Assembly: GCA_963978545.1 (NCBI GenBank)
Contig: OZ021732.1
Location: forward strand, 25,492,688-25,556,687
Reading direction: 5' to 3'
Length of the DNA stretch: 64,000 nucleotides
DNA from: Linyphia triangularis
Taxonomy: Eukaryota > Arthropoda > Arachnida > Araneae > Linyphiidae
Made by a program: the position numbers and the translations under genes. Numbering within the stretch: the stretch's first letter is position 1; every line of letters starts with the position of its first letter. Below, one piece after another: positions 13,882 to 24,681 of the stretch. The notes under the pieces are model-generated. The model was not told where the DNA came from and made no database searches. It worked only from the letters and a program-made list of their open reading frames with translations.

Positions 13882-14924
13882 ATGTACACTGCGGAACAGT
13901 ACGCAGAATTGCTACTTCTGTACGGACAATGTAATCGAAATGGGCGAGAATATGCAAGACAATATGCAATTAAATTATTTCCAAATGGCATACATCCATC
14001 TAAAGCTACTTTACGATTTTAAATATTGTAAAGCGTTTGCGAGAAACGGTTAGCATAGGAAGACGTCCTCGATCCGGAAATTCAAGAGTGGTTGTCTCTG
14101 ACGAAGAAATTTTGGGCCATGCTCTTGCTTTCCCTCAGTCTAGTGTCAGGGACGTTAGTGAAGCATGTGGATACTCAAAAGCCCATGTGTGGAGAGTCTT
14201 AAACCGACACGGTGCACATCCTTATCGCCCGTAATTGGTGCAAGAGTTTTTGCCCGAGGATGAAAATAGACGGTTTGATTTCTGCAATTTCATCATGAAC
14301 AAGCTAGAATCGGATTCATCATTTGTGAATAACATTCCATTTCCTGATGAGTGTACTTTTTCAAGAACTGGGGTAGTAAATAGGCAAAACATACACTTTT
14401 GGTCCCTGCAAAATCCTTATGTAATTCGACCAAACAAGCATCAAGTGCGATGGTCCGTTTGTGTGGCATATGGAAGGGAGCGTTAGTAGGACCTTTCTTT
14501 TTTGCTGATACATTAACTGGTAAAAAAATATGCGAACCTGTTACAAGGACCTTTATCTGATTTTCTGGATGACCATGTCGTGTTAGCAGACCTTAAAAAT
14601 ATGTGGTTTCAACAGGATGGTGCACATCACAAAGTAGCTTCCTGCCTTGAGGGGTGGGTTTAAAGACAACATTATAGGCTATGGAGGTCCGGTAGAATGG
14701 CCTCCTAGATCTCCAGATCTAAATCCTGTAGAATTCTTTCTTTGGGGATTTTTTAAAAGCAAGGTATATGAAAAAGAATCGATGAGTCTATTAGATTTGC
14801 AGAATCGAATTTTATCTGCTGTCAGGTTTATTACGCCTTTAATGCTGAAAAATATTGAAGATGAATTTGAATTAAGTGTGGGCTTAGGTATTTTAGTCGA
14901 AGCAAAACACTTCGAGCATATGTA
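13882..14924 (+). pseudogene. mariner/Tc1-type transposase, frameshifted and interrupted
   Basis: The ATG at 13882 opens MYTAEQYAELLLLYGQCNRN, an N-terminal helix-turn-helix-type start common to arthropod members of this family. After a frameshift near 14015 comes GRRPRSGNSR, the Gly-Arg-Pro-Arg linker, and a second recognition region (VRDVSEACGYSKAHVWRVL). A stop at 14232 precedes the catalytic domain. The first Asp is in FPDECTF (codon 14346). NRQNIHFWSLQNP follows. The second Asp is in QQDGAHH (codon 14616). The C-terminal WPPRSPDLNPVEFFLWG carries the final acidic residue (Glu codon 14731), roughly 37-38 residues after the second Asp. A frameshift near 14640 splits this part. The enzyme would cut and paste the element at TA sites, but this copy cannot make a complete protein. 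Confidence 0.9.
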
Positions 14925-15298
14925 ATTATGAAAGAGATTATTTATCCTTTTCACTTTGTTCATTTCTATCACCTTTTATTTTTGTTTGTTTAACAAAAAG
15001 CGCCGTTTTCTGATTATGTTATTATTTAAAATTACTTAATTAAAATTGTTTATAAGTTTGTTTGCTGTTGCGTTGTACAATTTGTAATTTTTTTTTTTTT
15101 TTTTTTTTTTTTCAAAGCAGTTTCTAGTAAAAAATTATAATGTTTTAGGTAATGAACAACAGCTTGTTTGCCATAGTCAAACCTAGTCTAGAAGCTCGTT
15201 GTTATTCCAGTAAGACGATATTTCTTCATTTCAATTTATGTACGGGCCCCCCAAATAGCGTTAAAACTTTAAACTACAATAAGACCGTTGCTATTGGT

Positions 15299-15548
15299 CG
15301 AAAAAATTAAAAAAAAAAAATTTATTTGAAATGTTTTTTCATGGGCAACATTTTTCTAAATATGAGTTGGGGGAACTGGAGACCGTATAAAAATTTACAA
15401 TCCGTAATTTTTATACCAACCCCTTTGCTAACTTAAAAACCATACAGTAAAAATATTTTAACGATTTAAAACATTTCTTCAATTGGGACTATGCATCTAG
15501 GACCAACAGTGTCAAAAATAAAGGCCGGCCAGGTTATACGGGGACACG

Positions 15549-15553
<5 letters not shown>
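15299..15553 (-). repeat. right terminal inverted repeat of the mariner element
   Basis: Reverse complement of 12961-13215 with scattered substitutions and small indels, ending GGGGACACGCTG-TA against the right part of the TA microsatellite. Confidence 0.88.

Positions 15554-15618
<65 letters not shown>
15552..15618. repeat. (TA)n microsatellite, right of the mariner element
   Basis: About 33 TA units, the continuation of the tract at 12844-12962 that the transposon interrupted. Confidence 0.96.
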
Positions 15619-15621
<3 letters not shown>

Positions 15622-17607
15622 TTTTTATTCTTTCTATTAACTCCGATTTTGTGTCGATGGGTGGAAATGGGGGGGGGGGGAGGGCTGGATATGTCGATGG
15701 CGAGCAAATCTGCAAAGGCTTAATTGACCCCCTTGCCTTCATCCAATCATACTGAAACTTGGCAGAGAGATTCAATGTTGATGACAATGCATTCTATCAA
15801 ATGTTGGCGGCTCTCACTGCCACTAAAAGGTCGCTTTTACGGAATACTAATGAACCAACTTATCGTCATCCAATCACGCTGTAATAGCATTTAACCGATT
15901 ATTAAAGAAACTTTTTCCCATGTTTTTTTTTTTTTTTTTTTTTAATTTTTAAATTTTTTTAATAAATAAATAACAAAATTATTTTAATGAGCATAAATAA
16001 AAGATATTTGGATGTGAGTGTATAAATTACCATTCATTCTTAATGAATAAATTTTGAAAAGTAGTTAACCGCATATTTTGCAGATAGAGATGTTTTTAAT
16101 ATTTAAAATTAGACGCAACACCAAGTACTTGCTGGCAACAGAAAAGGTATTTTGTTGATGAATATAAAAATTGGCAATGCATATAAAGAATTTATATTAA
16201 AAACTTTTTATGGGTTGTATTATTATACACATAGGCCAGCAAAATATACTGTGTGAATAGGAAAATTAGTATTTAGTCGGTCGAAAAAATATTATTTTAT
16301 AAACAGAACAATTGAGGTGACATAATGGGGAAGTTGATGTCGGTGATCCCTAACTTGAGCAGCTGATGTCATTTGAAATTGGTCTAGAGAGGCGGTGTAC
16401 AAATCACGCAGTATGTTTGTTGTTCGGAAACAAGCACCCCTACTTAAACTATCTGGATTATTTATTCAAAGTTGTGATTATTTTTAATTAGTAATAAGGT
16501 GCAGAATTTAAAATTCTGTAATGAATAATGACACATAAGAGTAAGTTATTGAATGGCACTTCTTTATTTGAAAGTTTTAATTTAAAGGATATCATGTGTT
16601 ATGCGTGTTTCTACTTATTTGACTAAAATTCAATTCATAAATGTCTATTCAATCGGAGATACTGAAATGTCAAATGCATTGTTAAAGGTGTTTGAAGCCA
16701 GCAATTCATAATGCAAAATTCCTTTTCGTAAGCACCCACCGGAAAATACTTATTTATAAATGAAATTAACACAAAAGATAAATACATCAAACGAAATCCT
16801 TTCTTTTTTTTTATTTATTCTACTTCCTGAAGCTATTTTAGCAAAGGAAAAAAAAAGCTCATCCCACTATTTCAGATGAGTGCTTCGTTAGTCTTGCTTT
16901 CATGCGTGAATGTGAAAGTGAGGATTCCAATCCTTTTCAGCAATGATTTGTCGTTGCGATTACGATTTACAATTGTCAAGGACAGTGAATCCCCCCCCCC
17001 CCTCCTCCGTGGTTTACGTTTCCACCATTTGCCAAGTCTGTAAAATATGGAGATGCAGAATCTGATGAGAAAATAGATATAAGGTGCCATTATTCTTTCG
17101 AAATATCTTTATTATTCTGAATCGGATGACAAACTATGAGGAGGGAAGAAAAACGATCTTTTTCATTTATCTTTTTGTTCTTAAGCATCATATTTCCCGA
17201 TACTTCCCGTGTTCATTTCTCTAACCTATTGGTAAAAACTACCACTAAGTCAAGTTCGCTGTCTTATCAAGAGAGTACTTATGGTAACGGACGCTTAAAG
17301 ATGAAATCTATACATTCTGAATTTTGGAACAAACTTAGAAATAAAAAGCATCGTTTGTAAATAAGCTGAATATAACAAATCGCTTGAAAATGGCACAGCT
17401 CTTCACACGTATTCGCAAGCAATCATTCACGGCCTTTTGTGGGCTTGTTTTAATATACTTATCAATGTGAATAAGGTTTTTCCTAGCTATAGTAGCCTTG
17501 CTGTAGAGCTTGCTACCAGAGACAGAGTGATTATTCGAATTTGCTTTTTTGAAGAATTGTGTTTAATTTATTCAATCAATTCATTTATTCATTCAATATC
17601 GTTTCAG
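15619..17607. other. lim1 intron between mariner element and terminal exon
   Basis: Non-coding intron ending in the acceptor TATCGTTTCAG at 17597-17607. It includes G, T and C homopolymer runs (15669-15682, 15921-15942, 16991-17002). The block at about 16860-17000 is more complex than its surroundings and contains an ACAATTG SOX-like core, so it may be regulatory. No exon or transposon was recognised. Confidence 0.6.
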
Positions 17608-17810
17608 GTGTTGCCAGTCTTGCTTCAGACGCACCCTACATCAGCACCCCATCCGACTGTCTGGGTTCCAGGTCAAGCCCGGAGAACGCATTGAGCAATT
17701 TGCAGGACGGAAGCTACCAGAGACAGCGACAGCCGGACAATAACGCACCCTTTACGCCATTCATGCCCAACCACGTCCAGTCGCACATGGCAGAGACCAG
17801 GGTCTGGTGA
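17608..17810 (+). CDS. lim1: LIM-homeobox protein Lim1 (Lhx1/Lhx5 class), terminal coding exon
   Basis: The exon starts after a TTTCAG acceptor and joins the previous exon in phase 1: G from 11896 plus GT gives Gly. The peptide continues VASLASDAPYISTPSDCLG, then SRSSPENALSNLQDG and finally QSHMAETRVW before TGA at 17808-17810. It is rich in Ser, Pro, Asn and Gln, as expected for the activation/interaction tail after the homeodomain. The final Val-Trp matches the C-terminus of vertebrate LHX1, which from memory ends E-M-N-E-A-A-V-W. The last 45 or so bases of the CDS belong to a degenerate tandem repeat that continues into the 3' UTR (17762-18420), so the coding end has been copied downstream. 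Identification rests on this exon and the one at 11735 together. Confidence 0.86.
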
Positions 17811-18420
17811 CATTATTCAAAAAAAGATTCCTTTATTTGTGTGATGGTCTCGCGACTGTATCGTATCTTCATTCGGCATGTATCCAAACAAACAGGAAGT
17901 TTGGTGATGTGTTATTTGTTGAGCCACCAATGTGCCTAGTCGCAAATGTTAAAGAACATGGTTTTGTGACGGCATACGACAAAAGAATCCTTAATTTGTA
18001 TGATGGTCTGTTTATTATATCGTCTCTTTCTTCGACACGCAGTTAACTTTCCTGATGGCCAAAAGCAAGTTTTTAGCACATGAAGAAAATGGTCATTCAG
18101 ACAATGATGTGTTAAATCACTCAAGGTAGATGCCAGTGTCTGGTAATTACTTCCAACAAAGAATTTGTATGATGGTCAGTTAACTATGTTATTTTTTCAT
18201 CGGCATGCATCCAACAACTATTTCAGACAACCAAGAATAAGCTCGTGTAAAGATATGTCACTGTCCAGACACCGGGATTCGAGGCAATCTCCAACAAAGG
18301 ATTCTTAAATCTGCGTGATGGGCTGCTAGCTATTTCGCCAATTATTTTGCCATGTACGCAGCCATGTCACCAGTCGACCAAGAATAAGTAGTTGCGATAC
18401 CGATAAGAAGGAATTTTAAA
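17762..18420 (+). repeat. degenerate tandem repeat spanning the lim1 stop codon and 3' UTR (4 copies)
   Basis: Copy 1 runs from the last coding codons: AGTCGCACATGGCAGAGACC, then GGTCTGGTGAC, then AAAAAGATTCCTTTATTTG and TGTGATGGTCT. Copy 2 (from about 17919) has AGTCGCAAATGTTAAAGAAC, GGTTTTGTGAC, AAAAGAATCCTTAATTTG, TATGATGGTCT. Copy 3 (core 18129-18178) has GCCAGTGTCTGGTAA, CAACAAAGAATTTGTATGATGGTC. Copy 4 (core 18267-18332) has CAACAAAGGATTCTTAAATC and GCGTGATGGGCT. Spacing is about 160, 175 and 135 bases. The copies are diverged, so the duplication is old. Since the Val-Trp end is shared with vertebrate LHX1, the CDS copy is probably the original. Confidence 0.8.
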
Positions 18421-19062
18421 AAGTAGTTATAGATCAAGGAAGTTGAAAAGAAAACAGGGAAACTATCAGCACCTCTTTCCAGAGCTCATGAAATGACTGT
18501 TGCTGATAGTGGAACAGCTTCTAATATACTATCACCAAAAATGAAAAATTTGAACTGCATTTTACCCAAGTACTAATTGAGAAAACAGGCTTAGATACGA
18601 AATCACGCAACTTGGCGAACATATTCACTGTTACCAATGAATATATTTAGACTAAAACAACAATCATCAACTTTTTGCGAGGAGTGTCTGTTGAAAAGAG
18701 ATTACGATTTGTGTGAATTGACCTCATAAACAATGACCAATGTAAGAAATTATGAATTTCAGCATTGGCTGGTGTTAAAACGTTTGAATCCTGATTCGAA
18801 AACAGAACGCAGGATAAAGAACAACGCTGTATATATAGCATGATAATTGTTTAGGGATGTTGGATTCTTTCTCCCTTGCAGTTCATAAACCCCAACCATT
18901 TTCATCTGTAAATATGTATGAAAAAAGTTTTTACATAAAATGAAGGATATGGCATGAGTGTGAAAATACATTTATTTAGGGGCATTATGCATTTTTCAAT
19001 TGAATAATTTCATCATTAGAATTGCTTGTCTCAACATCAATGATTTAAAGAATTCACATATG

Positions 19063-19068
19063 AATAAA
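19063..19068 (+). promoter_or_regulatory. candidate lim1 poly(A) signal
   Basis: First AATAAA on the plus strand after the lim1 stop codon, giving a 3' UTR of about 1.25 kb. Further AATAAA hexamers follow at 19193 and 19383, so the true 3' end is uncertain. Confidence 0.4.
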
Positions 19069-21697
19069 AAATAGTGGATTAAATTTTGACGTTTTGAATT
19101 GCCTTGAGGCTTTTGAGAATTTCCACAACTAGAAAAATAGGATTCATTTTAAAATTTTTAGATTTCTAACTATTTTCACTGCAATCCTTATGAATAAAAT
19201 TTAAATTGTACTAAAAATTTAAAACATTTGTTTAAATGGTGGGTGAAAAATCATTAAATATAAGTTTTATTCCACTTAAGGTTAACATTTAAAATTGATA
19301 CTGACTTATTTGGTTTTCTAATCATCCGAATATAATTTTAGAAAGGCCAAAAATTATTTTGAAGCAATATTATCGAAAGTGCAATAAAAATATAAACAAC
19401 AATTGAAAGCAAACAGTGACATGTTTTCTGAATAATCAATTTATGTATGAAAGAAACGTTAAAAAACTTTTTGAAGTGCGTAAAATTTCAAATTAAGTAA
19501 CTATTTGGAACAACTTTGAGTATCATTTTTTTTTATACAAAAATTAATATTTAAGTTATATTACAATACAAGTGAAATCAAATAGCATATACTTTATGAG
19601 GGTTATATAAATATATCGAAAAAAAAAGTTTTTAATTAAGTTTAAATTTTGATTCGATTAATAAACAATATTTTTCAACTGAATTCTAATAGAAATATGG
19701 TGAAATTATCTAACTTTGTCTATTCACATATTATTGTCTAGCAAAGAAACTTTATTTTAACTAATATACTTTATTAAGGTTTTGTCATTAGCATAAAGAG
19801 CTTGCTAAATACGAAATTATAAAATATTTCTTTTCAGGGTGTGTATTACCTTTTATTAATTTTATTCGAAACAATTTTCATAAAAAATAAAAAGAATTTC
19901 AGGTAGTTTTTAGAATACTTTGCTTAAAATTCACCAAAGTAATCACGTAAATTTCATGATTGTGAAGTACAATTTTCAATTCAAAATGCTGCAAAATTTT
20001 ATGAAATTAGTTTATAAGCGCTATTTCCCACTAAATAAATCAGTTTATAACAGAAAAGTTCCCGTGTAATATTGTTTTTATTAATGTTAAACTACCCAGC
20101 AAAATATTAAATAAAGGGATTCATTTTCGACATTAAATTAAAATTTAAGTTTAAAAACTAAACTTTTAAAGATGTCTGCTTGAATCTATTTATATAATAT
20201 TGAAATGGTTTTGTTCATAATTTGACTGTTTAGTGAATCCACGAATTTGTTCTCGTAAATGTGTACATTTCAAATTTTAATGAATGCTATTAAAAAGACT
20301 TTATAAGAAATTGAGTGTTTTATCTTTCTTTAAGTGTGAATTTTGAAAACTACCATTCACGATTACTGCCCTTACCACACTATATTAAGCACAATTTCCC
20401 TAATGAGGAAAATGTATAATTGTTACAAAACTCTAAGAACAGTTTTGTATAGCAGCATTTTTTCTCACAATAGATAGATGTAAAAAAGAGTCATGTCCAA
20501 TTAAAAACCTAGGTACATGTTCCTTTTTTTACACTTAACAATTCATATCTGAGTTTAAACACTTACACTTCTCTCTCTAGGTGTATAAATCTTAAAAAAT
20601 TACGTATGAATTGTAAATTATATTTCCCATTGTACACTATACATTCATTTCTTAAAATAAATATGACATTGCTGGAGAACGCAGAGTTATTTTCAATCAC
20701 CTAGTAACATATTGAAAAATACAACGAATGTTTCTGAAGCATTTTACATCGGCATATTTTTTTAGTCAAGTTGTTACAGAAACACCATTTTAGTGAAATA
20801 AGTTCACAAGGCTTGAATTGGACTACATGCAAACTTTGAAAATTTGGGACGCACTTTAAGACCGCTAATCTGTATACCCAATATGAACATTGTAGGTCAA
20901 TTTGCTTGGGAATTACAGACACGGAGATAGAAATTTTTTCTATACCACTTTTTTGAAATCAGAATGTTTCGAAACGAGAAAAAATACAATTTTTTTTTTG
21001 GGGGGGGGGGTCGAAACAATACTCTCGTTCCCCTGTGTTAACATATCTGATATTGAAAGTAAAAGGTTCTATTAAACTCAAAATCATATCAGGTAGCTGA
21101 AATTGCAATATTTTAATGGACGACATAAGATGATTGTCATAGTCCATTGGCGTAGTGGCAATTTCTCTGAGGAGAGGTAGAAAAAAAAAAAATTCGTTAA
21201 AGCTAGTATGTCTTAGCTAAAATTGTTCTTGTATTTAAACGTAAATCAGTGATGTGACACTGTTTTCTTTGAAAAAAAAAAATTCAGATTAATTCACTAT
21301 TTTTCTTTTTTTCTTATAGTAGCGGAAGTAAAAACAAAATAAATTAAAAGGTAATGGAGTGAAATGGATAAGATAAATTTAAGTTAACTTTGAGAAAAAA
21401 TTTTAAGATTAATACACTGAAATTTTTTTATATTTTTATCACTGTATTTCTACAGTGGGATCTTGCTCTTTATTACAAGTATATTTACAGCAAAAAATTC
21501 TGCTAAAGTAATATCAACTCATCTCATTGATATTGTTCTACGTAAAATGAGTAATAACACTAAAAAATGTAGAATACTCAGTTAAAAACTATTTTTACAA
21601 ACCCTACAAATGTTGTAATTCAAACTATTCATATTGTAATAAAAAAAAATAATAAAGCTGCAATGACTATATAACTACAAAATTCTGGTTATATATA
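19069..21697. other. intergenic AT-rich DNA downstream of lim1
   Basis: Nothing recognisable: no coding signal, transposon ends or RNA gene. It has short A/T runs and a T-then-G homopolymer junction at about 20991-21010. Small frames here show no domain similarity. Confidence 0.6.
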
Positions 21698-22219
21698 CAA
21701 GGTGAGACCGAAAAGTAAGGTGACTGATGTCATAATAATCACTGTATTATATATTTGTAGATAAATACATCACTGTCCTTCAAAGTAGTTCCCGCAGTCT
21801 ACAATACACTTCTGACAACTTTCATACAAGTTCTTGAAACTTCTGAAAAAGTCCTCCTTTGAGACTGTTTTAATTTCCTTGGTAACAGCAGCTTGAATGT
21901 CTGAGATGCTTGAAAATCGGTTTCCCTTCAGTGCCAATTTCAGTTGTGGAAAGAGGAAAAAATCTTCTGGCTCTAGATCAGGGGAATAAGGAGGGTGAAA
22001 TACTAGACTGAAATTGACACTGAAGGGAAACCGATTTTCAAGCATCTCAGACATCAAGCTGCTGTTACCAAGGAACTTAAGACAATCGCAAAGGAGGACT
22101 TTTTCAGAAATTTCAAGAACTTGTATGAACGTTGTTAGAAGTGTATTGTAGACGGCAGGAACTATTATGTAACTGTGATTATTATGACATTAGTCACCTT
22201 ACTTTTCGGTCTCACCTTG
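21698..22219. mobile_element. palindromic mariner derivative made of two inverted 3' ends
   Basis: Both ends read (TA)CAAGGTGAGACCGAAAAGTA, inward, with TA on the outside. The left arm (21698 to about 21963) and the right arm (about 22013 to 22219, inverted) are copies of the same mariner transposase 3' part plus terminal repeat, with a unique centre of about 50 bases. So the element is a head-to-head fusion of two C-terminal ends with no N-terminus. It keeps two transposase-binding ends and could in principle be mobilised by a related mariner, as MITEs are. Confidence 0.85.
21770..22057 (-). pseudogene. mariner transposase C-terminal fragment (left arm and centre)
   Basis: The frame reads HPPYSPDLEPEDFFLFPQLK, the hallmark C-terminal catalytic motif of mariner transposases (YSPDL-P-DFFLFP), then IQAAVTKEIKTV, SKEDFFRSFKN and the terminal CIVDCGNYFEG. 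The first about 15 codons come from the inverted right arm crossing the palindrome centre, so the apparent ATG is not a real start. The inverted arm (22016-22200, plus strand) codes for a second, more decayed copy of the same tail (TKELKTIAKEDFF). Confidence 0.85.
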
Positions 22220-23812
22220 TATATATAAAAAAATGTTATTTCATTTTGGAACAATGTTAACAAAATAATTCTAGAAGTATCTAATAATAACCATGTCTAT
22301 AAATAGTTAATAGTTTTGTTCATTCACAGTTCTAGGAATTTTTTACCTGTATTTAAACTGAGTTTCCCCCTTTCTATTTGGTGCCTCAAATGTGTTAGTC
22401 AAAACCAATAAAAATATCAAATTCTTTAATTATTTTTTGTATCAAATTTCTTATTCGAATTCTTATTGGAATTTTGAACTTGTTCGTCCTTTAATTATAA
22501 TTTTTTGAGTTTCTTTTTATAAATACTCGGCAATTCATTTTTCTTTCGAAGTCCATTTCATTTTTCACGAAACAAGAGTGTCCTTTTTTTAAATATTCAA
22601 GCAGTTGCTAGAGTAAATAAGTCTTTTAATACTCAAAGGAAGTTACAGATTTCTCTTTCTTTGTATTAATCTAATAAAATAAATCAGACAATTTCAGTAA
22701 GTGGAAGATTCAAAAGAAATTCGAAGTCAAAATACCGCTGTTTTACTTCATTTCCAATAATAATAATAATTGAATAATTTTCTATCAATCAGAACAACTA
22801 TGATAAAAAAAAAAAAAAAAAAATTCAATCTTTTTCTTTTTAAACTCCTTTAGATTTTTTTCAGATAATTCAAACATAAGGAAAGGAAAGTATTCTATAT
22901 TTAATATATTTTGGAATAGTTTTAAGTAAAATAAACAATATTATATCTAGACTAGTAATTTTACTTTTGGTGATTTACTATGAAAAATCCAGGAAAATTG
23001 GTTTAATTAAAGCAGTGATATAACTCTTGGGTGGATTGAGCTAACGATGTTCAAGTTTGGTTTAAGGGTTAATAGTGGCGATGGGGCTTACTATTAAGGT
23101 TTTCGTCAAAATTGCGAATAAGAATTATGTAGCTGCCATTGAACAATTTATGTTTTTTAACATTTGCCCAAGAAACGGCTCTAACGAATTTGATCAAAAT
23201 CGCTGTGGTTATGCCTGTTAAGGTATTGTAAACATTCTAACCCCCGAAATTTCCATATTTCCCCGAAATTTCCATATTTCCCCGAAATTTCCATATTTCC
23301 CCGAAATTTCCAAAGGCGTAAAAAGTTGAAAAACGAATGGATTTAACACAGAGTTTTCTGTCCTTGAGTATACGACTATTTCTACTGTGTTCTACTTAAT
23401 AGAAAAGATAATGTAATATATATCGGAGGGGAAAAAAAGGAAAAAAACCCACAGATATCGCAATTTTTTTTTTTTTTGCCAATATAATAATTAACACTTT
23501 TTTAAACACATGAAAAAACATATGAGAATGAAAAATTCAAATTACGCCGATCCATGTAAATTGAAATGCAGTGACCAGTATTCAAGTGTAATTGAAAGTT
23601 GTGCGATGTTCAACACCCCTATTAGTTAGCTACGTTCAAGCTGAACAGAGAATGAAATATTGCATCAAATATATTAGTATTGGATGTGCTGTATAAATTA
23701 TATAGATCTAACTCGACCCTTTTCTTTATATTAAGTTGAATTTTTTTTCTCAAAGCCTCAAACACTTTTTCATAAATCTGAAAAATGAGGATGAGAAAGG
23801 CTCCCGAATATC
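22220..23812. other. intergenic AT-rich DNA
   Basis: No genes seen. It contains an A tract at 22805-22823 and a 19-base minisatellite at 23242-23310. The rest is unremarkable AT-rich sequence. Confidence 0.6.
23242..23310 (+). repeat. short minisatellite, 19-base unit
   Basis: CCCCGAAATTTCCATATTT is repeated nearly perfectly about 3.5 times. The near-identity of units indicates a recent expansion. Confidence 0.93.
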
Positions 23813-24681
23813 TTAAGAGAAAATCCTAATCAGGATCATTCCCTATACTAACTATGTTACAATCTTCTAGCCCAGTGCATTTACAGGGTGGCTACAAAAT
23901 TCAGGAAAAAAAGTTCCCTGATAATTCCCTTACAGATTCCTAAAAGATTCCCTGATTTTAGGGCAATTTTTTTAAAAATTTCCTTATTTTTCTTAGGTTT
24001 TCCAGATGTCTAAACACCCTGATCAAATAGAACATGTATGCTAAAGAGATAATATGCAATTTTTAAAAAAAATAGTTTTGCTGGTAATGCAAAGTTTTAA
24101 TTATTCCGTAACATTAAACTTCTAATGGCTTACCACTACAAAGCTCCATGTAAATAGCGCCAAAATATGGATGAACTTGTCTTTAACAATACAAAATTTG
24201 GATGATTTTCATGAAATTTTAAAAAGTTCCCTGACATTTCCCTGATTTTTTCCAGAGTCAGAAAGCTCCCTGACATTTCCCTGATTTCCAGGTTTTCCCG
24301 GTTCTGAGGCCACTCTGATTTAAAAACTACTATGTAGAAAATATTTAAATTTGGAGAGTAGGTACGAAAATAATCACTTAATGAAATGACATAAATTAAA
24401 AACTCGAAAATAGCGTCTAATATATTTTATTTTATGTTTGAAATCATTTCATCAATGCATATGCAGTGGCTCCACCTGGTTTTATCTTTTGTTATTTTAC
24501 TTTTCATTTATAATAGATAAACATTAAATGAAAACTATTTATGCCATTTTATTAAGTGATAATTTTAGTACCTACTCACCAAATGTCAAGGTTTTATAGG
24601 AGGTAGTTTCTAAATGCACTGGGCTAGAAGATTGTAACACAGCAAGTATAGGGAATGATCTTTACTAGGACTTCCTTTTAA
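23813..24681. mobile_element. TTAA-flanked palindromic MITE, interrupted by a second MITE
   Basis: The outer ends are inverted copies. From each TTAA inward both arms read (A)GGATCATTCCCTATACT-like sequence, then GTTACAATCTTCTAGCCCAG and TGCATTTA, then GAGTAGGTAC and ATCACTTAAT. Left arm: 23813-23883 and, past the insertion, 24323-24410. Right arm: about 24540-24681 inverted. The TTAA at each end (23813-23816 and 24678-24681) is the target used by piggyBac and Kolobok-type elements. It has no coding sequence. Its original length without the insertion is about 430 bases. Confidence 0.75.
23884..24317. mobile_element. MITE with CAGGGTGGC / GCCACTCTG ends, nested in the TTAA element
   Basis: Termini CAGGGTGGC and GCCACTCTG are imperfect inverted repeats, and the insertion is flanked by ATTTA on both sides (23879-23883 and 24318-24322). 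The body repeats TTCCCTGA-type motifs at both ends (TTCCCTGATTTCCAGG at the right). It has no coding potential. The terminal CAGGG and 5-base duplication suggest a hAT-like MITE, but the superfamily is uncertain. A second, diverged copy lies at about 27850-28215, and a possible right-end remnant at 55951-55978. Confidence 0.7.
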
